A DNA stretch of 64,000 nucleotides from Streptomyces aureus (GTDB lineage: Bacteria > Actinomycetota > Actinomycetes > Streptomycetales > Streptomycetaceae), in NCBI RefSeq assembly GCF_000725495.1, contig NZ_JNZD01000004.1:248001-312000 (forward strand). Direction: 5' to 3'. Numbering within the stretch: the first letter of the stretch is position 1; each line of letters starts with the position of its first letter. The position numbers and the translations under genes are program-made. This document shows, in pieces, positions 38,138 to 47,471 of this stretch. The notes under the pieces are model-generated. The model saw nothing but the letters and a program-made list of their open reading frames with translations. It made no database searches and was not told the origin of the DNA.

Positions 38138-39169
38138 CTACGGGTTGAGGACGACCTTTCCCGCGACCGTGCCGGACTCGGCCAGCCGCAGGGCCCGGGC
38201 CGCCTCGGTCAGCGGCAGCCGGGCGGCGATCCGGGCGGTGACGTCACCGCGCTGGAGGGCGGCGAACACCTGGGTGAGGTCGGCGTGCAGCCGGGCCCGG
38301 AACCGGGTCCTCGACAGGGCACGGCCGGCCCAGATGTTGAAGAAGTACGCGTGGCGGCCGTTGGGCAGGGTGTTCCACGCCCAGACCCGGCCGAGCAGTT
38401 TGAGCACGGGCCACTGCTTGGATCCGGTGTCGTCGCGGGTGGAGGCGCTGCCGTAGCAGACGAGGGTGCCTCCGGGGGCGAGCAGCCGCCAGGAGTCGAC
38501 GGCGCTGCGGCCTCCGACGTGGTCGAACACGGCGTCGACGCCCCCGGGCGCGAGCTCGCGCACCCGTGCCGCGACGTTCCCGGCGCGGTAGTCGACGGGG
38601 ACGACGCCCTGCTCCCGCAGGGCCTCGTGGTGGCGCTCCGAGGCCGTTCCGATCACCTTCGCGCCCGCGGCGCGCGCGAGCTGGACCAGGACCGAGCCGA
38701 CGCCGCCGTTGGCTCCGTGGACCAGCACGGTCCGACCGGGGCGGACGCGCGCCTTGCGGTGCAGCATCTGCCAGGCCGTGATGCCGTTGACGACCACGGT
38801 CTCCGCCTCCGCCGCCCCGATGCCGTCGGGCACCGGTACGACGTCGGCCGCGTCCACGCGCACATGGCTGGCCCAGCCGCCGACCTTGACGAGGGCCGCG
38901 ACGCGGGTGCCGGCCAGCTCCGGGTCGGCTCCCGGGCCGGTGGCCAGCACCGTGCCGACGAGGTCGTAGCCGGGCACGAAGGGGAAGGGCGGCTGGTCGT
39001 AGTACCGCCCGCGGCGCATCTGCTGTTCGGCGAAGGAGACACCGGTCGCCTCCATCCGGACAACGACCTGACCGGGGCCCGCGACGGGCACGGCGCCGTG
39101 CCGGATCTCCAGCCCCTCCGGCTCCACCTTGCCCGGCAGGACGACCTCGACGAGTCCTTCGGCGTGCAT
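38138..39169 (-). CDS. Zn-independent medium-chain (quinone-type) oxidoreductase
   Basis: 343 aa, MDR superfamily. GroES-like N-terminus (GVSFAEQQMRRGRYYDQPPFPFVPGYDLVG) lacks the Cys/His zinc ligands; the NADPH fold has HGANGGVGS and VFDHVGG. Reduces quinones or conjugated enones in known members. I chose the ATG at 39167-39169, with GGAGG five bases upstream; a GTG 12 bp earlier is the other option. The promoter carries two 15-bp inverted repeats 42 bp apart, so it is probably controlled by an effector-responsive repressor whose gene is not adjacent. Confidence 0.88.
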   Translation of the reverse strand: MHAEGLVEVVLPGKVEPEGLEIRHGAVPVAGPGQVVVRMEATGVSFAEQQMRRGRYYDQPPFPFVPGYDLVGTVLATGPGADPELAGTRVAALVKVGGWASHVRVDAADVVPVPDGIGAAEAETVVVNGITAWQMLHRKARVRPGRTVLVHGANGGVGSVLVQLARAAGAKVIGTASERHHEALREQGVVPVDYRAGNVAARVRELAPGGVDAVFDHVGGRSAVDSWRLLAPGGTLVCYGSASTRDDTGSKQWPVLKLLGRVWAWNTLPNGRHAYFFNIWAGRALSRTRFRARLHADLTQVFAALQRGDVTARIAARLPLTEAARALRLAESGTVAGKVVLNP

Positions 39170-39214
39170 GACGACCTCCACCGCACTCTTGGCGCGTTAT
39201 CAACTCTCGCTTTA

Positions 39215-39271
39215 GTTAGAGGCTATAACTGACGGGCGTGAGCGTCAAGAGCTTCTGTTAGAGGTTCTAAC
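39215..39271 (-). promoter_or_regulatory. Two 15-bp operator-like inverted repeats
   Basis: GTTAGAGGTTCTAAC (39257-39271) has perfect 6-bp arms and GTTAGAGGCTATAAC (39215-39229) is its near copy. Spacing is 42 bp, four helical turns. Both are A/T-rich and lie 46-102 bp before the oxidoreductase start. Confidence 0.75.
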
Positions 39272-39357
39272 GCCGAGGGTTGCCGGGCCCTTCTCCTGCG
39301 GCGAGGCACGGCTGACGGCGCCGTGTCACGGGAGACAACGGCGCCGCGCGGGCCGGC

Positions 39358-40998
39358 TCAGGCGGACAGGGCCGCCGAGACCACCGCCTTCGCCTCGTCC
39401 TGCACCCGGCGCAGGTGGTCGGTTCCGAGGAACGACTCGGCGTAGATCTTGTACACGTCCTCGGTGCCCGACGGCCGGGCGGCGAACCAGGCGTTCTCGG
39501 TGGTCACCTTGATGCCGCCGATGGGCGCGCCGTTGCCCGGCGCCTCGGTGAGGACCGCGCCGACCGGCTCCCCCGCGAGGGTGTCCGTGGTGATCTGCGC
39601 GGGCGAGAGCCTGGCCAGCAGGGCCTTCTCCTCGCGCGTCGCGGGAGCGTCGATGCGCTCGTAGGCGGGCTCGCCGAAGCGCTCGGTCAGACCCGTGTAG
39701 TGCTCGGAGGGCGTCTTCCCGGTGACTCCCGTGATCTCGGAGGCGAGCAGGGCCAGGATGATGCCGTCCTTGTCCGTCGTCCACACCGAGCCGTCGCGGC
39801 GCAGGAAGGAGGCTCCCGCCGACTCCTCGCCGCCGAACCCGAGCGAGCCGTCCACCAGTCCGTCCACGAACCACTTGAATCCGACGGGCACCTCGACCAG
39901 CCGGCGCCCGAGGTCGGCGGCGACCCGGTCGATCATCCCGGACGAGACCAGGGTCTTGCCGATCCCCGTCCCGGCGGGCCACCGGTCCCGGTGGGTGTAG
40001 AGGTAGGCGATGGCGGCGGCGAGGTAGTTGTTGGGGTTCATCAGCCCGCCGTCCGGGGTGACGATCCCGTGGCGGTCGGCGTCGGCGTCGTTGCCCGTGG
40101 AGATCTGGAACCGGTCGCGCCGCTCGATCAGGGAGGCCATCGCGTAGGGCGAGGAGCAGTCCATGCGGATCTTGCCGTCCCAGTCCAGCGTCATGAACCG
40201 CCACGTGGGGTCGGTGAGCGGGTTCACCACGGTCAGGTCGAGACCGTGCTCCTCGGCGATGCGTCCCCAGTAGGCGACGGAGGCCCCGCCCAGCGGGTCG
40301 GCGCCGATGCGGACACCGGCCGAGCGGATCGCGTCCAGGTCCAGCACCTGCGGCAGATCGGCCACATAGGTGCCGAGGAAGTCGTACCGGCCGGTTCCGG
40401 GCGCGGCGAGCGCCCGCGCGTACGGGATGCGCCGTACGTCCTTGAGGCCGTCCCTGATGAGTTCGTTGGCCCGGTCCTGGATCCAGGAGGTCGCCTCGGA
40501 GCCCGCGGGGCCCCCGTTCGGCGGGTTGTACTTGAAGCCGCCGTCGGCCGGGGGGTTGTGGGAGGGGGTGACCACCACACCGTCCGCGAGGCCGGCGGAC
40601 CGTCCGCGGTTGTACGTGAGGATGGCGTGCGACACCGCCGGGGTGGGCGTGTAGCCGTCCGCGTCGTCCAGGAGCACCGTCACGTCGTTGGCCGCGAACA
40701 CCTCCAGGGCGGTGACCTTCGCGGGTTCCGAGAGCGCGTGGCTGTCGGCACCCAGGAAGAGGGGGCCGTCGATGCCCTGGCCGTCGCGGTATTCGCAGAT
40801 GGCCTGGCTGGTGGCGGCGATGTGGTCCTCGTTGAACGCGGTCGCCAGTGAGGAACCGCGGTGTCCGGACGTGCCGAAGGCGACGCGCTGGCCGGGTTCG
40901 GCGGGGTCGGGGTGGAGCGCGTAGTAGGCGGTGACCAACCGGGCCACGTCGACGAGGTCCTCGGGGCCGGCCGGTCGGCCCGCTCGCTCGTGCTGCAT
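39358..40998 (-). CDS. pgm: Phosphoglucomutase (alpha-D-glucose phosphate-specific)
   Basis: A 546-aa cytoplasmic enzyme interconverting glucose-1-phosphate and glucose-6-phosphate, linking glycogen, trehalose and cell-wall sugar synthesis to glycolysis. The length is normal. It has the phosphoserine loop VVTPSHNPP (Ser146), metal loop [10 protein letters not shown], sugar loop [10 protein letters not shown] and phosphate loop [16 protein letters not shown]. The N-terminal GTSGHRGSS is also conserved. The start ATG 40996-40998 follows GGAGG; the open frame extends 24 codons upstream without a ribosome site. Monocistronic by appearance. Confidence 0.96.
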   Translation of the reverse strand: MQHERAGRPAGPEDLVDVARLVTAYYALHPDPAEPGQRVAFGTSGHRGSSLATAFNEDHIAATSQAICEYRDGQGIDGPLFLGADSHALSEPAKVTALEVFAANDVTVLLDDADGYTPTPAVSHAILTYNRGRSAGLADGVVVTPSHNPPADGGFKYNPPNGGPAGSEATSWIQDRANELIRDGLKDVRRIPYARALAAPGTGRYDFLGTYVADLPQVLDLDAIRSAGVRIGADPLGGASVAYWGRIAEEHGLDLTVVNPLTDPTWRFMTLDWDGKIRMDCSSPYAMASLIERRDRFQISTGNDADADRHGIVTPDGGLMNPNNYLAAAIAYLYTHRDRWPAGTGIGKTLVSSGMIDRVAADLGRRLVEVPVGFKWFVDGLVDGSLGFGGEESAGASFLRRDGSVWTTDKDGIILALLASEITGVTGKTPSEHYTGLTERFGEPAYERIDAPATREEKALLARLSPAQITTDTLAGEPVGAVLTEAPGNGAPIGGIKVTTENAWFAARPSGTEDVYKIYAESFLGTDHLRRVQDEAKAVVSAALSA

Positions 40999-41159
40999 GT
41001 ACCCGCACCTCCGCATCGGTGGTTCATCGCTGGTGCTCCCATCTTTCCCCACCGGGCCCCGCGGCGGCACCGTGCCCGAGGGCGGCCCGCGGCGGTGCCC
41101 GCACCCCTTCGAGCGGGCGTCCGGGCACTCGGGAACGGGGCGACGGCGGCACCGGGGGA

Positions 41160-42215
41160 TCAGCCGCGGCCGTCCTCACGCGCCGGAGGCGGTCGGGGCG
41201 TGGGATTCCCGGCCGTCAGATGCTCCAGGACCTCCACCAGTTCCTGGCAGGCCAGTTCCACCGAGCGCCGGGTGTTGCGCTGTTCGGTGATGACCGCGGA
41301 CAGGAGGAGGGCGGTGAGGGCCATGGTCCCGTTGAAGGCCTGGAGTTTGATCATGACCTCGGTGTGGCTCAGCCGGTGGAACGGACCGACGCCCTCGGTG
41401 GCCGCGACGGTGGCCATGACGGAGGCGAAGAGGGCGCACACCAGGCTGCCCGGGAGCTCGAACCGCAGGGCGGCCCAGATCAGCAGCGGGTAGATCAGGA
41501 ACAGCATGCTGATGGAACTGCGCGTGGCGATCGGCACCAGGACGGCGGCGGCGACGAGGATCATGGCGGCCTCCTTCCACCGGGTCAGGCTCACCGGCGG
41601 GCGCAGCGTGTACAGCATCAGGATGACCGGGGTGACGATCAGGACGCCCATCGCGTCACCCACCCACCACGCCAGCCAGACCGGCCAGAAGTCGTCCAGG
41701 GCGAGTTTCCCGGTGCCCACGAGCAGGCCGACGTCCACGCTCGCGCTGATCGTCATGGCGCCGAGGGCCGCCAGGAACACGAGGGCCAGTCCGTCGCGGA
41801 ACCGGCCGAGGTCGTCGCGGAAGTGCACGGCGCGCAGCAGCAGGTAGGCGCAGACGGGCGCGACGGTGTTGCCCGCGACGATGCCCGCCGAGGAGGGCTC
41901 GAGCGAGGAGAACGAGGACAGGGACAGGACGACCAGCAGGGCCCCGATCGCGATCCCGAGCCACGCCCGGATCCCCACGAGCAGCAGAGCGGCCACGGCC
42001 ACGCCTGTGGGCGGCCAGATGGGGGTGAAGACCGCTCCTTCGACGGAGAGCCGCCGCATGAGTCCCAGCCGCCCTGCTCCGTAGTAGCAGGCGGCGATCA
42101 CGAGCGTCTGGAGAGCGACGACGGCGGGTCGGCGCATCTCCCGTGTGGCCACCACAGAGCCATCAGACACCGCCGGGGCCCTGTCGGCGAGGCGAGCACC
42201 GCCCTCGTGCCGCAC
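41160..42215 (-). CDS. MASE1-domain integral membrane sensor, no output domain
   Basis: About 351 aa, roughly eight membrane helices forming a MASE1 domain: [85 protein letters not shown] and the final [25 protein letters not shown]1 normally precedes GGDEF, kinase or PP2C modules, but here the protein ends 40 residues after the last helix. The SpoIIE-type phosphatase gene lies 115 bp upstream in the same direction and may supply the output. The start is uncertain: GTG 42213-42215 was taken, but an ATG 78 bp inside (MRRPAVV) is possible. Confidence 0.83.
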   Translation of the reverse strand: MRHEGGARLADRAPAVSDGSVVATREMRRPAVVALQTLVIAACYYGAGRLGLMRRLSVEGAVFTPIWPPTGVAVAALLLVGIRAWLGIAIGALLVVLSLSSFSSLEPSSAGIVAGNTVAPVCAYLLLRAVHFRDDLGRFRDGLALVFLAALGAMTISASVDVGLLVGTGKLALDDFWPVWLAWWVGDAMGVLIVTPVILMLYTLRPPVSLTRWKEAAMILVAAAVLVPIATRSSISMLFLIYPLLIWAALRFELPGSLVCALFASVMATVAATEGVGPFHRLSHTEVMIKLQAFNGTMALTALLLSAVITEQRNTRRSVELACQELVEVLEHLTAGNPTPRPPPAREDGRG

Positions 42216-42330
42216 GGCGGGGCGGCCGGGGCATCAGCCCGGGTCCCGTAGCGGTGGCGTCCCGGGGACCTGCGCCGGAGGTGTCACCGGACGCCCGCGC
42301 GGACACGGGCCGGGTCCCGCGCCGGAGGCG

Positions 42331-43167
42331 TCAGCGGAGCCGGAGGGTGGGCGGGCCGTGGCGGACGACGAGCACGGCCGCGTCGTCCTCGTGCCCCACG
42401 CGCTCGGCGCCCTTGATCGCCGCGGAGGCCAGCGAACCGGCCGACAGACCCGCCACGGCGGCCACCCCGGCGAGGCGTACGACCTGGTCGAGCCCCTCGT
42501 CCACGGGCATCGACGGGCCCTCGACGACCCCGTCGGTCAGCAGGACGATCACGCCGCCGGTGGTGAGGCGGTGCCGGGTCACCGGGTACCGCGTCCCCGG
42601 CTCGATGCCGAGCGGGGGGCCGCCGTCGTCCTCGATGACGCCGGACTTCCCGTCGGCCGACGCCCAGACGCAGGGTATGTGCCCGGCCCGGGCGCCCTCC
42701 AGCATGCCGGTGGCCGGGTCGAGCCGCATGAAGGTGCAGGTCGCGAAGAGGTCGGAGCCGATGGACAGGATCAGGTCGTTGGTCCGTTCCAACAGCTCGC
42801 CGGGGTCGCCGGCGACGGAGGCGAGGGCCCGCAGGACGACCCTGACCTGCCCCATGAACGCGGCCGCCTCGATGTTGTGGCCCTGTACGTCGCCTATGGA
42901 CAGGCCGATGCGCCCGTCGGGCAGGGTGAAGGCGTCGTACCAGTCCCCGCCCACGTTCAGTCCGTGGCAGGCCGGCGCGTACTGGACGGCCACGTCGAAT
43001 CCCGGGGCGGAGGGCAGCTCGTCGGGGAGCATGCCGCGCTGGAGCGCGATGGCCAGTTCGACCTGCGAGCGCTGGAACTCCGCGCGTTCACGCGCCTGGG
43101 CGGTCAGCGATCCGAGCCGGGCTAGCAGCTCGTCGCCGCCGTCCGTCGTCGGCAGCTTGCGGGACAT
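42331..43167 (-). CDS. SpoIIE/RsbU-type PP2C phosphatase
   Basis: 278 aa, a cytoplasmic phosphatase domain behind a short coiled coil (AQARERAEFQRSQVELAIALQRGMLP, linker helix). The PP2C metal sites are visible: GGDWYDAF, LSIGDVQGHNIEAAAFM, LTDGVVE and EDDAAVLVVRH. RsbU-like enzymes dephosphorylate anti-anti-sigma factors. No sensor domain is attached. The MASE1 membrane protein encoded just downstream may be its sensor. The start ATG 43165-43167 follows GGGGTGG. A 14-bp palindrome (43220-43233) lies about 55 bp upstream. Confidence 0.9.
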   Translation of the reverse strand: MSRKLPTTDGGDELLARLGSLTAQARERAEFQRSQVELAIALQRGMLPDELPSAPGFDVAVQYAPACHGLNVGGDWYDAFTLPDGRIGLSIGDVQGHNIEAAAFMGQVRVVLRALASVAGDPGELLERTNDLILSIGSDLFATCTFMRLDPATGMLEGARAGHIPCVWASADGKSGVIEDDGGPPLGIEPGTRYPVTRHRLTTGGVIVLLTDGVVEGPSMPVDEGLDQVVRLAGVAAVAGLSAGSLASAAIKGAERVGHEDDAAVLVVRHGPPTLRLR

Positions 43168-43219
43168 CGACCACCCCGGAGCAGAGGCCACACAGGAAAC
43201 AAATGTCAGCGAATGGGCA

Positions 43220-43233
43220 CTATCAGATGATAG
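43220..43233. promoter_or_regulatory. CTATCA-GA-TGATAG palindrome
   Basis: Perfect 6-bp arms upstream of the PP2C start; an A/T-rich island and plausible operator or -10 region. Confidence 0.4.
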
Positions 43234-43407
43234 CGACCACGGAGGCATGACCCGACATCGGCGCTTCCCCGGCCGCTCCCCACGCACCACCGCACGGGCG
43301 GGCCCGGCCGCCGCACGGACGGACCCGGCCGCCCCACGGGCAGCCGGGACGCGGTCGGGCCGTACCCGCCCGACCGGCCCCCGCGCGCCCGCCGCGACCC
43401 TGGGGCG

Positions 43408-45588
43408 TCACACGGTGGTGTGCGGCAGGCGGCGGTCCAGCCAGGCGGGCAGCCACCAGTTCGCCCGTCCCATGAGGAACATGAGGGACGGCACCAGGAC
43501 GAGGCGTACGACGGTGGCGTCGAGGACCACGCTGACGGCGAGGCCGAGGGCGAGCATCTTCACCACGACGGCCGGCGATCCCGTGAAGGACAGGAACACG
43601 GCCGTCATGATGAGCGCGGCGCAGGTGATGACCCGTCCGGTGAGCGAGAGACCGATGCCGACCGCCCGCTCGTTGTCCCGGGTGGCGTGCCATTCCTCGG
43701 CGATGCGGGAGAGCAGGAAGATCTCGTAGTCCATCGACAGGCCGAAGACGATGGCGAACATCATCATCGGGACGTAGGACTCGATCGGCACGGGCTCGCT
43801 CATGCCGAGCAGCCGGTCGCCCCAGCCCCACTGGAAGACCGCGACCAGGACACCGTACGAGGCCCCGGTCGTGAGCAGGTTCAGGACGACCGCCTTGAGC
43901 GGGATCACCAGGCTCCGGAACACGACCGTCAGCAGCAGGAACGCGGCGACCAGCACGATGCCGATGATGAGGGGCAGGCGTCCGGTGACGGTGTCGCGGA
44001 ACTCGAGCTGGCCCGCGGTGCTTCCGGTCAAGTGCCCCGTCGCGCCCGTGCCGTGGAGGGCCGCCGGCACGGCCGTGTCGGTGAGCGTGGCGAACAGGGC
44101 GCCCGTTTCGGCGGATTGAGGGCCGGTGGAGGGGACGACCGTGGTGACGAGGACCTCGCCGTCGGCGCTGGTCACCGGTGGCGTGACGTGGGCGACGCCG
44201 TGGGTCTTCGGCAGGTCGCCGGTGAGGCGGGCCGCGACCCGGTCGGCGGGGAGGGTCGCGTGGGCGAGGTCGACGACCAGGGTGAACGGGCCGTTGGCGC
44301 CCGGCCCGAAGCCGGGACCGTCGGCGTCGGCGATCCAGTCGTAGGCCTGGCGGGTGGTGCTCCCCGCCGGATCCGCGCCGTCGTCGATGTGCCCGAGACG
44401 CAGCGAGAACAGCGGTGTCGCGCACACGGCCAGGAGGACGAATCCGGCGGTGAAGAAGGTCCAGGGACGCCGGGCGACCAGGCGGGCGTAGCGGTGCCAT
44501 CCGTCGTGGTCGCCGGCGCTCTCGGCGACCGGCCGGCGGCGGACCCTGAGGACGTCGACCCGTCGCCCCACGAGCCCCATGGCCGCGGGCACCAGGGTGA
44601 GCGCCGCGGCGGCGGTGACGACCACGGCGACGGTGGCGGCGAGCCCCAGCCGCCCGATCATCGTCAGACCGCAGGCGTACAGGCTGAGCAGCGCGACGGC
44701 GACGGTGCCGGCGGCGACCAGAACGGCCTTTCCGCTGGCGGCGGTCGTGCGGCCGACCGCCGTACGGGGATCGTCGCCGTCGATCAGGTACTGACGGAAG
44801 CGCGTGATGAGGAAGAGCGCGTAGTCGATGCCCACCCCGAGCCCGATCATGGTGGCCAGGGTGGGCGCCGAGGTGGCGAAGGTCAGGGTGCCGGCGACGA
44901 TGCCGACCACACCGAGGCCGACACCGACGCCGATCAGGGCCGTGACCAGGGGCATCAGGGCGGCGGCGACGCTGCCGAAGGCGAGCAGCAGCACGATCAG
45001 CGCGGCGCCGACACCGGCGGCCTCGGCCGCGACGTCGTTCGCGGGGGCGCGCACGATGTCGTGCAGGTCTCCTCCGTAGCCGACGCCGATCCCGGCGTCC
45101 CTGGCGGGAGCCGTCGCCTCGTCGAGCCGCTCGGTGTAATCGTGGCCGAGCGACTTGAGCTTCCGGTCGAAGGACACCGCGGCGTACGCGGTCGCGCCGT
45201 CCGTGCTGGTCACCGGCTCGGCGACGGCGGTGACATGCGGCAGGTCCCGCAGCCGGCCGAGCGTCGCCTCCAGCGCGGCGGCGCGGTCGGCGACGGCGCC
45301 CGAGCCGACATGGAAGACGACCTTCCCGCCGGGCGCGCCCGCCGCCGGGTCGGACTTCTTCAGCAGGTCCGAGCCGGCGCTCGCCTGACTGCCGGGGAGG
45401 GTGACCTCGTCACCGAAGGTCGCCCCGACCGCGTGCCGGCCCGCGAACGCGGCCACCAGGACGAGCAGCCAGGCGGCGATCACCCAGACGGAGTGCCGGG
45501 CGCAGAACGCGCCCGTGCGGTGCAGGGCGGACGGCCGGGGCGCGACGGGAAGAGGCGCCAGGGACAGCGGGGCAGGGGGTAGGGACAC
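43408..45588 (-). CDS. MMPL-family RND transporter
   Basis: 726 aa with two repeats of one helix, a periplasmic-type loop and five helices (MIGLGVGIDYALFLITRFRQYL and FAIVFGLSMDYEIFLLSRIAEEW are the conserved GxxxDY segments of each half). Actinobacterial MMPL proteins export lipids, glycolipids, pigments or drugs using the proton gradient. The GTG at 45586-45588 follows GGAGG by five bases; 21 extra codons upstream lack a ribosome site. Upstream DNA carries the 20-bp motif also found before the TetR gene, so it is probably repressed by that TetR protein. An LmeA-like gene lies between. Confidence 0.92.
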   Translation of the reverse strand: MSLPPAPLSLAPLPVAPRPSALHRTGAFCARHSVWVIAAWLLVLVAAFAGRHAVGATFGDEVTLPGSQASAGSDLLKKSDPAAGAPGGKVVFHVGSGAVADRAAALEATLGRLRDLPHVTAVAEPVTSTDGATAYAAVSFDRKLKSLGHDYTERLDEATAPARDAGIGVGYGGDLHDIVRAPANDVAAEAAGVGAALIVLLLAFGSVAAALMPLVTALIGVGVGLGVVGIVAGTLTFATSAPTLATMIGLGVGIDYALFLITRFRQYLIDGDDPRTAVGRTTAASGKAVLVAAGTVAVALLSLYACGLTMIGRLGLAATVAVVVTAAAALTLVPAAMGLVGRRVDVLRVRRRPVAESAGDHDGWHRYARLVARRPWTFFTAGFVLLAVCATPLFSLRLGHIDDGADPAGSTTRQAYDWIADADGPGFGPGANGPFTLVVDLAHATLPADRVAARLTGDLPKTHGVAHVTPPVTSADGEVLVTTVVPSTGPQSAETGALFATLTDTAVPAALHGTGATGHLTGSTAGQLEFRDTVTGRLPLIIGIVLVAAFLLLTVVFRSLVIPLKAVVLNLLTTGASYGVLVAVFQWGWGDRLLGMSEPVPIESYVPMMMFAIVFGLSMDYEIFLLSRIAEEWHATRDNERAVGIGLSLTGRVITCAALIMTAVFLSFTGSPAVVVKMLALGLAVSVVLDATVVRLVLVPSLMFLMGRANWWLPAWLDRRLPHTTV

Positions 45589-45604
45589 CGCGCCTCCAGG
45601 AGAA

Positions 45605-45620
45605 GTGGCAGGACTGCCAC
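45605..45620. promoter_or_regulatory. GTGGCAG-GA-CTGCCAC palindrome
   Basis: A perfect 16-bp palindrome 17 bp before the MMPL start. It repeats the GGCAG/CTGCC half-sites of the larger operator next to it, so it may be a second binding site. Confidence 0.5.
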
Positions 45621-45635
45621 AACCCAAGCGGAAAG

Positions 45636-45667
45636 ATGGCAGCGCCGTCAATTGTCAGCTCTGCCAT
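45636..45667. promoter_or_regulatory. 32-bp imperfect palindrome with the shared TetR motif
   Basis: Outer arms ATGGCAG (45636-45642) and CTGCCAT (45661-45667) are centred on CAATTG. The right part GTCAATTGTCAGCTCTGCCA (45647-45666) occurs with one change before the TetR gene. Confidence 0.75.
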
Positions 45668-45793
45668 TTTTTTCTTTCCGGGGTCCTGCCCCGGGGTGCC
45701 CCAGACGCAGGACCCCGCCCGCGGCACGCCGCACCCCGCACCCGGCGGGCGCCCAACTACCTTGTTCAAGCGGCCTCGTCGGGCGTCAGGCCG

Positions 45794-46555
45794 TCAACTG
45801 TCCACCTGTCCGCCGCCGGTGGCGCAGGAGGCACCCGCGCCGTCCGCCCGTACCGCCGTCCGCGCCCCGGTGGCCGCCACCTCGAAGTCCAGGACGAGAC
45901 CCGCGGGTTCGGCGTGCGCGCCGACGAGGCGGGTGCCCCGGGGCAGCTTCCGGATGTCGACCGTGCGCGGTTTGAGCTTGGCGGCGAGCCCCCCGGAACC
46001 CGGCAGCGCGGAGAGCGTCGACACCGGAACGTCACGGCCGAGCACACGGACGCTCGCGGGCGTGATGGTCAGGCTGTGGGCAGTGGTGGACAGGGTGGTG
46101 ACCACGGTGACGGGCAGTCCGGCGGCTCCCGCCGCGCCCGTGAGGGTCAGACGCGTGCCGTCCGTGCCCGTCTTCAGGCCGTCCGACCCGCCCCGCACAC
46201 CGGCGCTCCGGTCCAGGGCGTCGTACGCGATGGTGGCGGTGGCGGTCCCGCCCGAGGTGGCACCGCCGGTCGACACGTCCCGCAGCCGGACGTCGACGTC
46301 CATGTCGGTGCCCTGGCGGCGCACCCCCTCGGCGCTGACGTGGACGGCGCCGACCGTGCCGGTGAGTGCCTTGAGTCCGGCCAGGGTGTCGTCGAGGTCG
46401 ACCTGCACCCCTTTGGTCGCGCCGAGGCGGCACCGGGCGGTGTCCGCCACCCGGCCCGCCACCCGGTGTTCCACGACGAGGTCGGTGGCCGTGGCCGCCG
46501 CGGCCACGGCCGTCAGGGATATGGCGGTGACGACGAGTCGACGGCGACGGCTCAC
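45794..46555 (-). CDS. LmeA-like (DUF2993) phospholipid-binding protein
   Basis: 253 aa, one N-terminal signal anchor (VVTAISLTAVAAAATA) then an extracytoplasmic DUF2993 domain: DLVVEHRVAGRVADTARCRLGATKGVQVDL at the start, repeated beta segments with DVDVRLRDVS, and the end PRGTRLVGAHAEPAGLVLDFE. LmeA in mycobacteria binds phosphoinositides and helps lipomannan growth. The GTG start overlaps the TetR stop (GTGA), so they are coupled. Its place between the TetR and MMPL genes suggests a shared lipid-handling task in the envelope. Confidence 0.87.
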   Translation of the reverse strand: MSRRRRLVVTAISLTAVAAAATATDLVVEHRVAGRVADTARCRLGATKGVQVDLDDTLAGLKALTGTVGAVHVSAEGVRRQGTDMDVDVRLRDVSTGGATSGGTATATIAYDALDRSAGVRGGSDGLKTGTDGTRLTLTGAAGAAGLPVTVVTTLSTTAHSLTITPASVRVLGRDVPVSTLSALPGSGGLAAKLKPRTVDIRKLPRGTRLVGAHAEPAGLVLDFEVAATGARTAVRADGAGASCATGGGQVDS

Positions 46556-47172
46556 GAGGGGGTGGCTCCGATCATGGTCAGGAAGGTGAACGCCTGCGGG
46601 AGCAGACGGTCGGGCTCCACGGGAACTCCCGCCGTACGGCGGTCGCGCAGGGTCCGCAGGACGGCGCGCGCGGCTCCCAGCGCGCAGTTGGCGATGACGG
46701 CCGCCCGGAGGTCGGCGTCCGGCTCGTCGGCCGGGAGGCGTTCGAGGACGAGCGCGGTCAGCCGGGCCTCGAACTGCTGGAACTGACGGGACAGTCCCTC
46801 GCGCGCCTGTTCGCGGATCTCGCCGAGCGGATGGGCGAGCGCGGTCAGACTGCTGGAGGCGAAGTAGGAGACCGCGTCGGTGATGGCACCGCAGGCGGCC
46901 TCCAGCGGGGAGTCGTCGTCCGGCCGGGCCAGGAACGCCTCCTCTATGCGGGCGAAGAGCTCGATCCCGTCCGGCAGGAGCAGGGCTTCCTTGCTGTCGA
47001 AGTAGCGGAAGAACGTCCGCTCCGACACGTTCGCCCCGGCGGCGATGTCGGCCACCGTCGTCTGTGCGAACCCGCGCTCCGCGAAGAGCCGTCCCGCGGC
47101 CTCGCGCAGCGTGCGCCGGGTCTCTTCCTTCTTCCGCTCGCGCAGACCGGGCCCCTCGGTTCTCTCTGGCAT
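46552..47172 (-). CDS. TetR-family regulator of the LmeA/MMPL set
   Basis: 206 aa. HTH region: EETRRTLREAAGRLFAERGF, TTVADIAAGANVSERTFFRYFDSKEAL. The C-terminal helical domain has no known ligand signature. The start ATG 47170-47172 follows GAGGG. Its own promoter carries GTCAATTGTCAGCCCTGCCA at 47203-47222, nearly identical to the element before the MMPL gene, which supports autorepression and control of the exporter. Divergent from an ABC transporter operon. Confidence 0.92.
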   Translation of the reverse strand: MPERTEGPGLRERKKEETRRTLREAAGRLFAERGFAQTTVADIAAGANVSERTFFRYFDSKEALLLPDGIELFARIEEAFLARPDDDSPLEAACGAITDAVSYFASSSLTALAHPLGEIREQAREGLSRQFQQFEARLTALVLERLPADEPDADLRAAVIANCALGAARAVLRTLRDRRTAGVPVEPDRLLPQAFTFLTMIGATPS

Positions 47173-47202
47173 GGTGACACCCTCACCACAGGCGCCGGTT
47201 CT

Positions 47203-47222
47203 GTCAATTGTCAGCCCTGCCA
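47203..47222. promoter_or_regulatory. Operator motif before the TetR gene
   Basis: GTCAATTGTCAGCCCTGCCA matches 19 of 20 bases, same orientation, with the MMPL promoter element at 45647-45666. It begins 31 bp before the start codon. Confidence 0.78.
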
Positions 47223-47347
47223 GTTCGCCGAGGGCCCGATCGGGGCCCGCTGATCCCGGCCCGGAGGCGGCCGCAGGGGCCGGATGTCCCGACCCTGACC
47301 GGCCGGCGGCCCCGGTCCCGTCATCCGAGCGCCGTAGCCGGGTGATA

Positions 47348-47393
47348 CCGCGGTACTACGCCGCGCACCCGGACCGGGCTCCGCGGTACCACG
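47348..47393 (+). promoter_or_regulatory. Direct repeat CCGCGGTACYACG before the ABC operon
   Basis: Two 13-bp copies (47348-47360 and 47381-47393) differing in one base, start to start 33 bp (three helical turns), about 80-125 bp before the ATPase start. Likely site of the response regulator encoded in the same group. Confidence 0.55.
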
Positions 47394-47471
47394 GATCGGT
47401 GATCGTCGTCTCCTAGCGTGGTGGGTGAGCAGTCCTGAGGGGGGCCTGCCCCCGAAAGCAAGGGAACTTCG

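Noticed and set aside
43420..45582. 720-codon frame opposite the MMPL gene
   Set aside because: Low-complexity antisense product; MMPL motifs are on the other strand.
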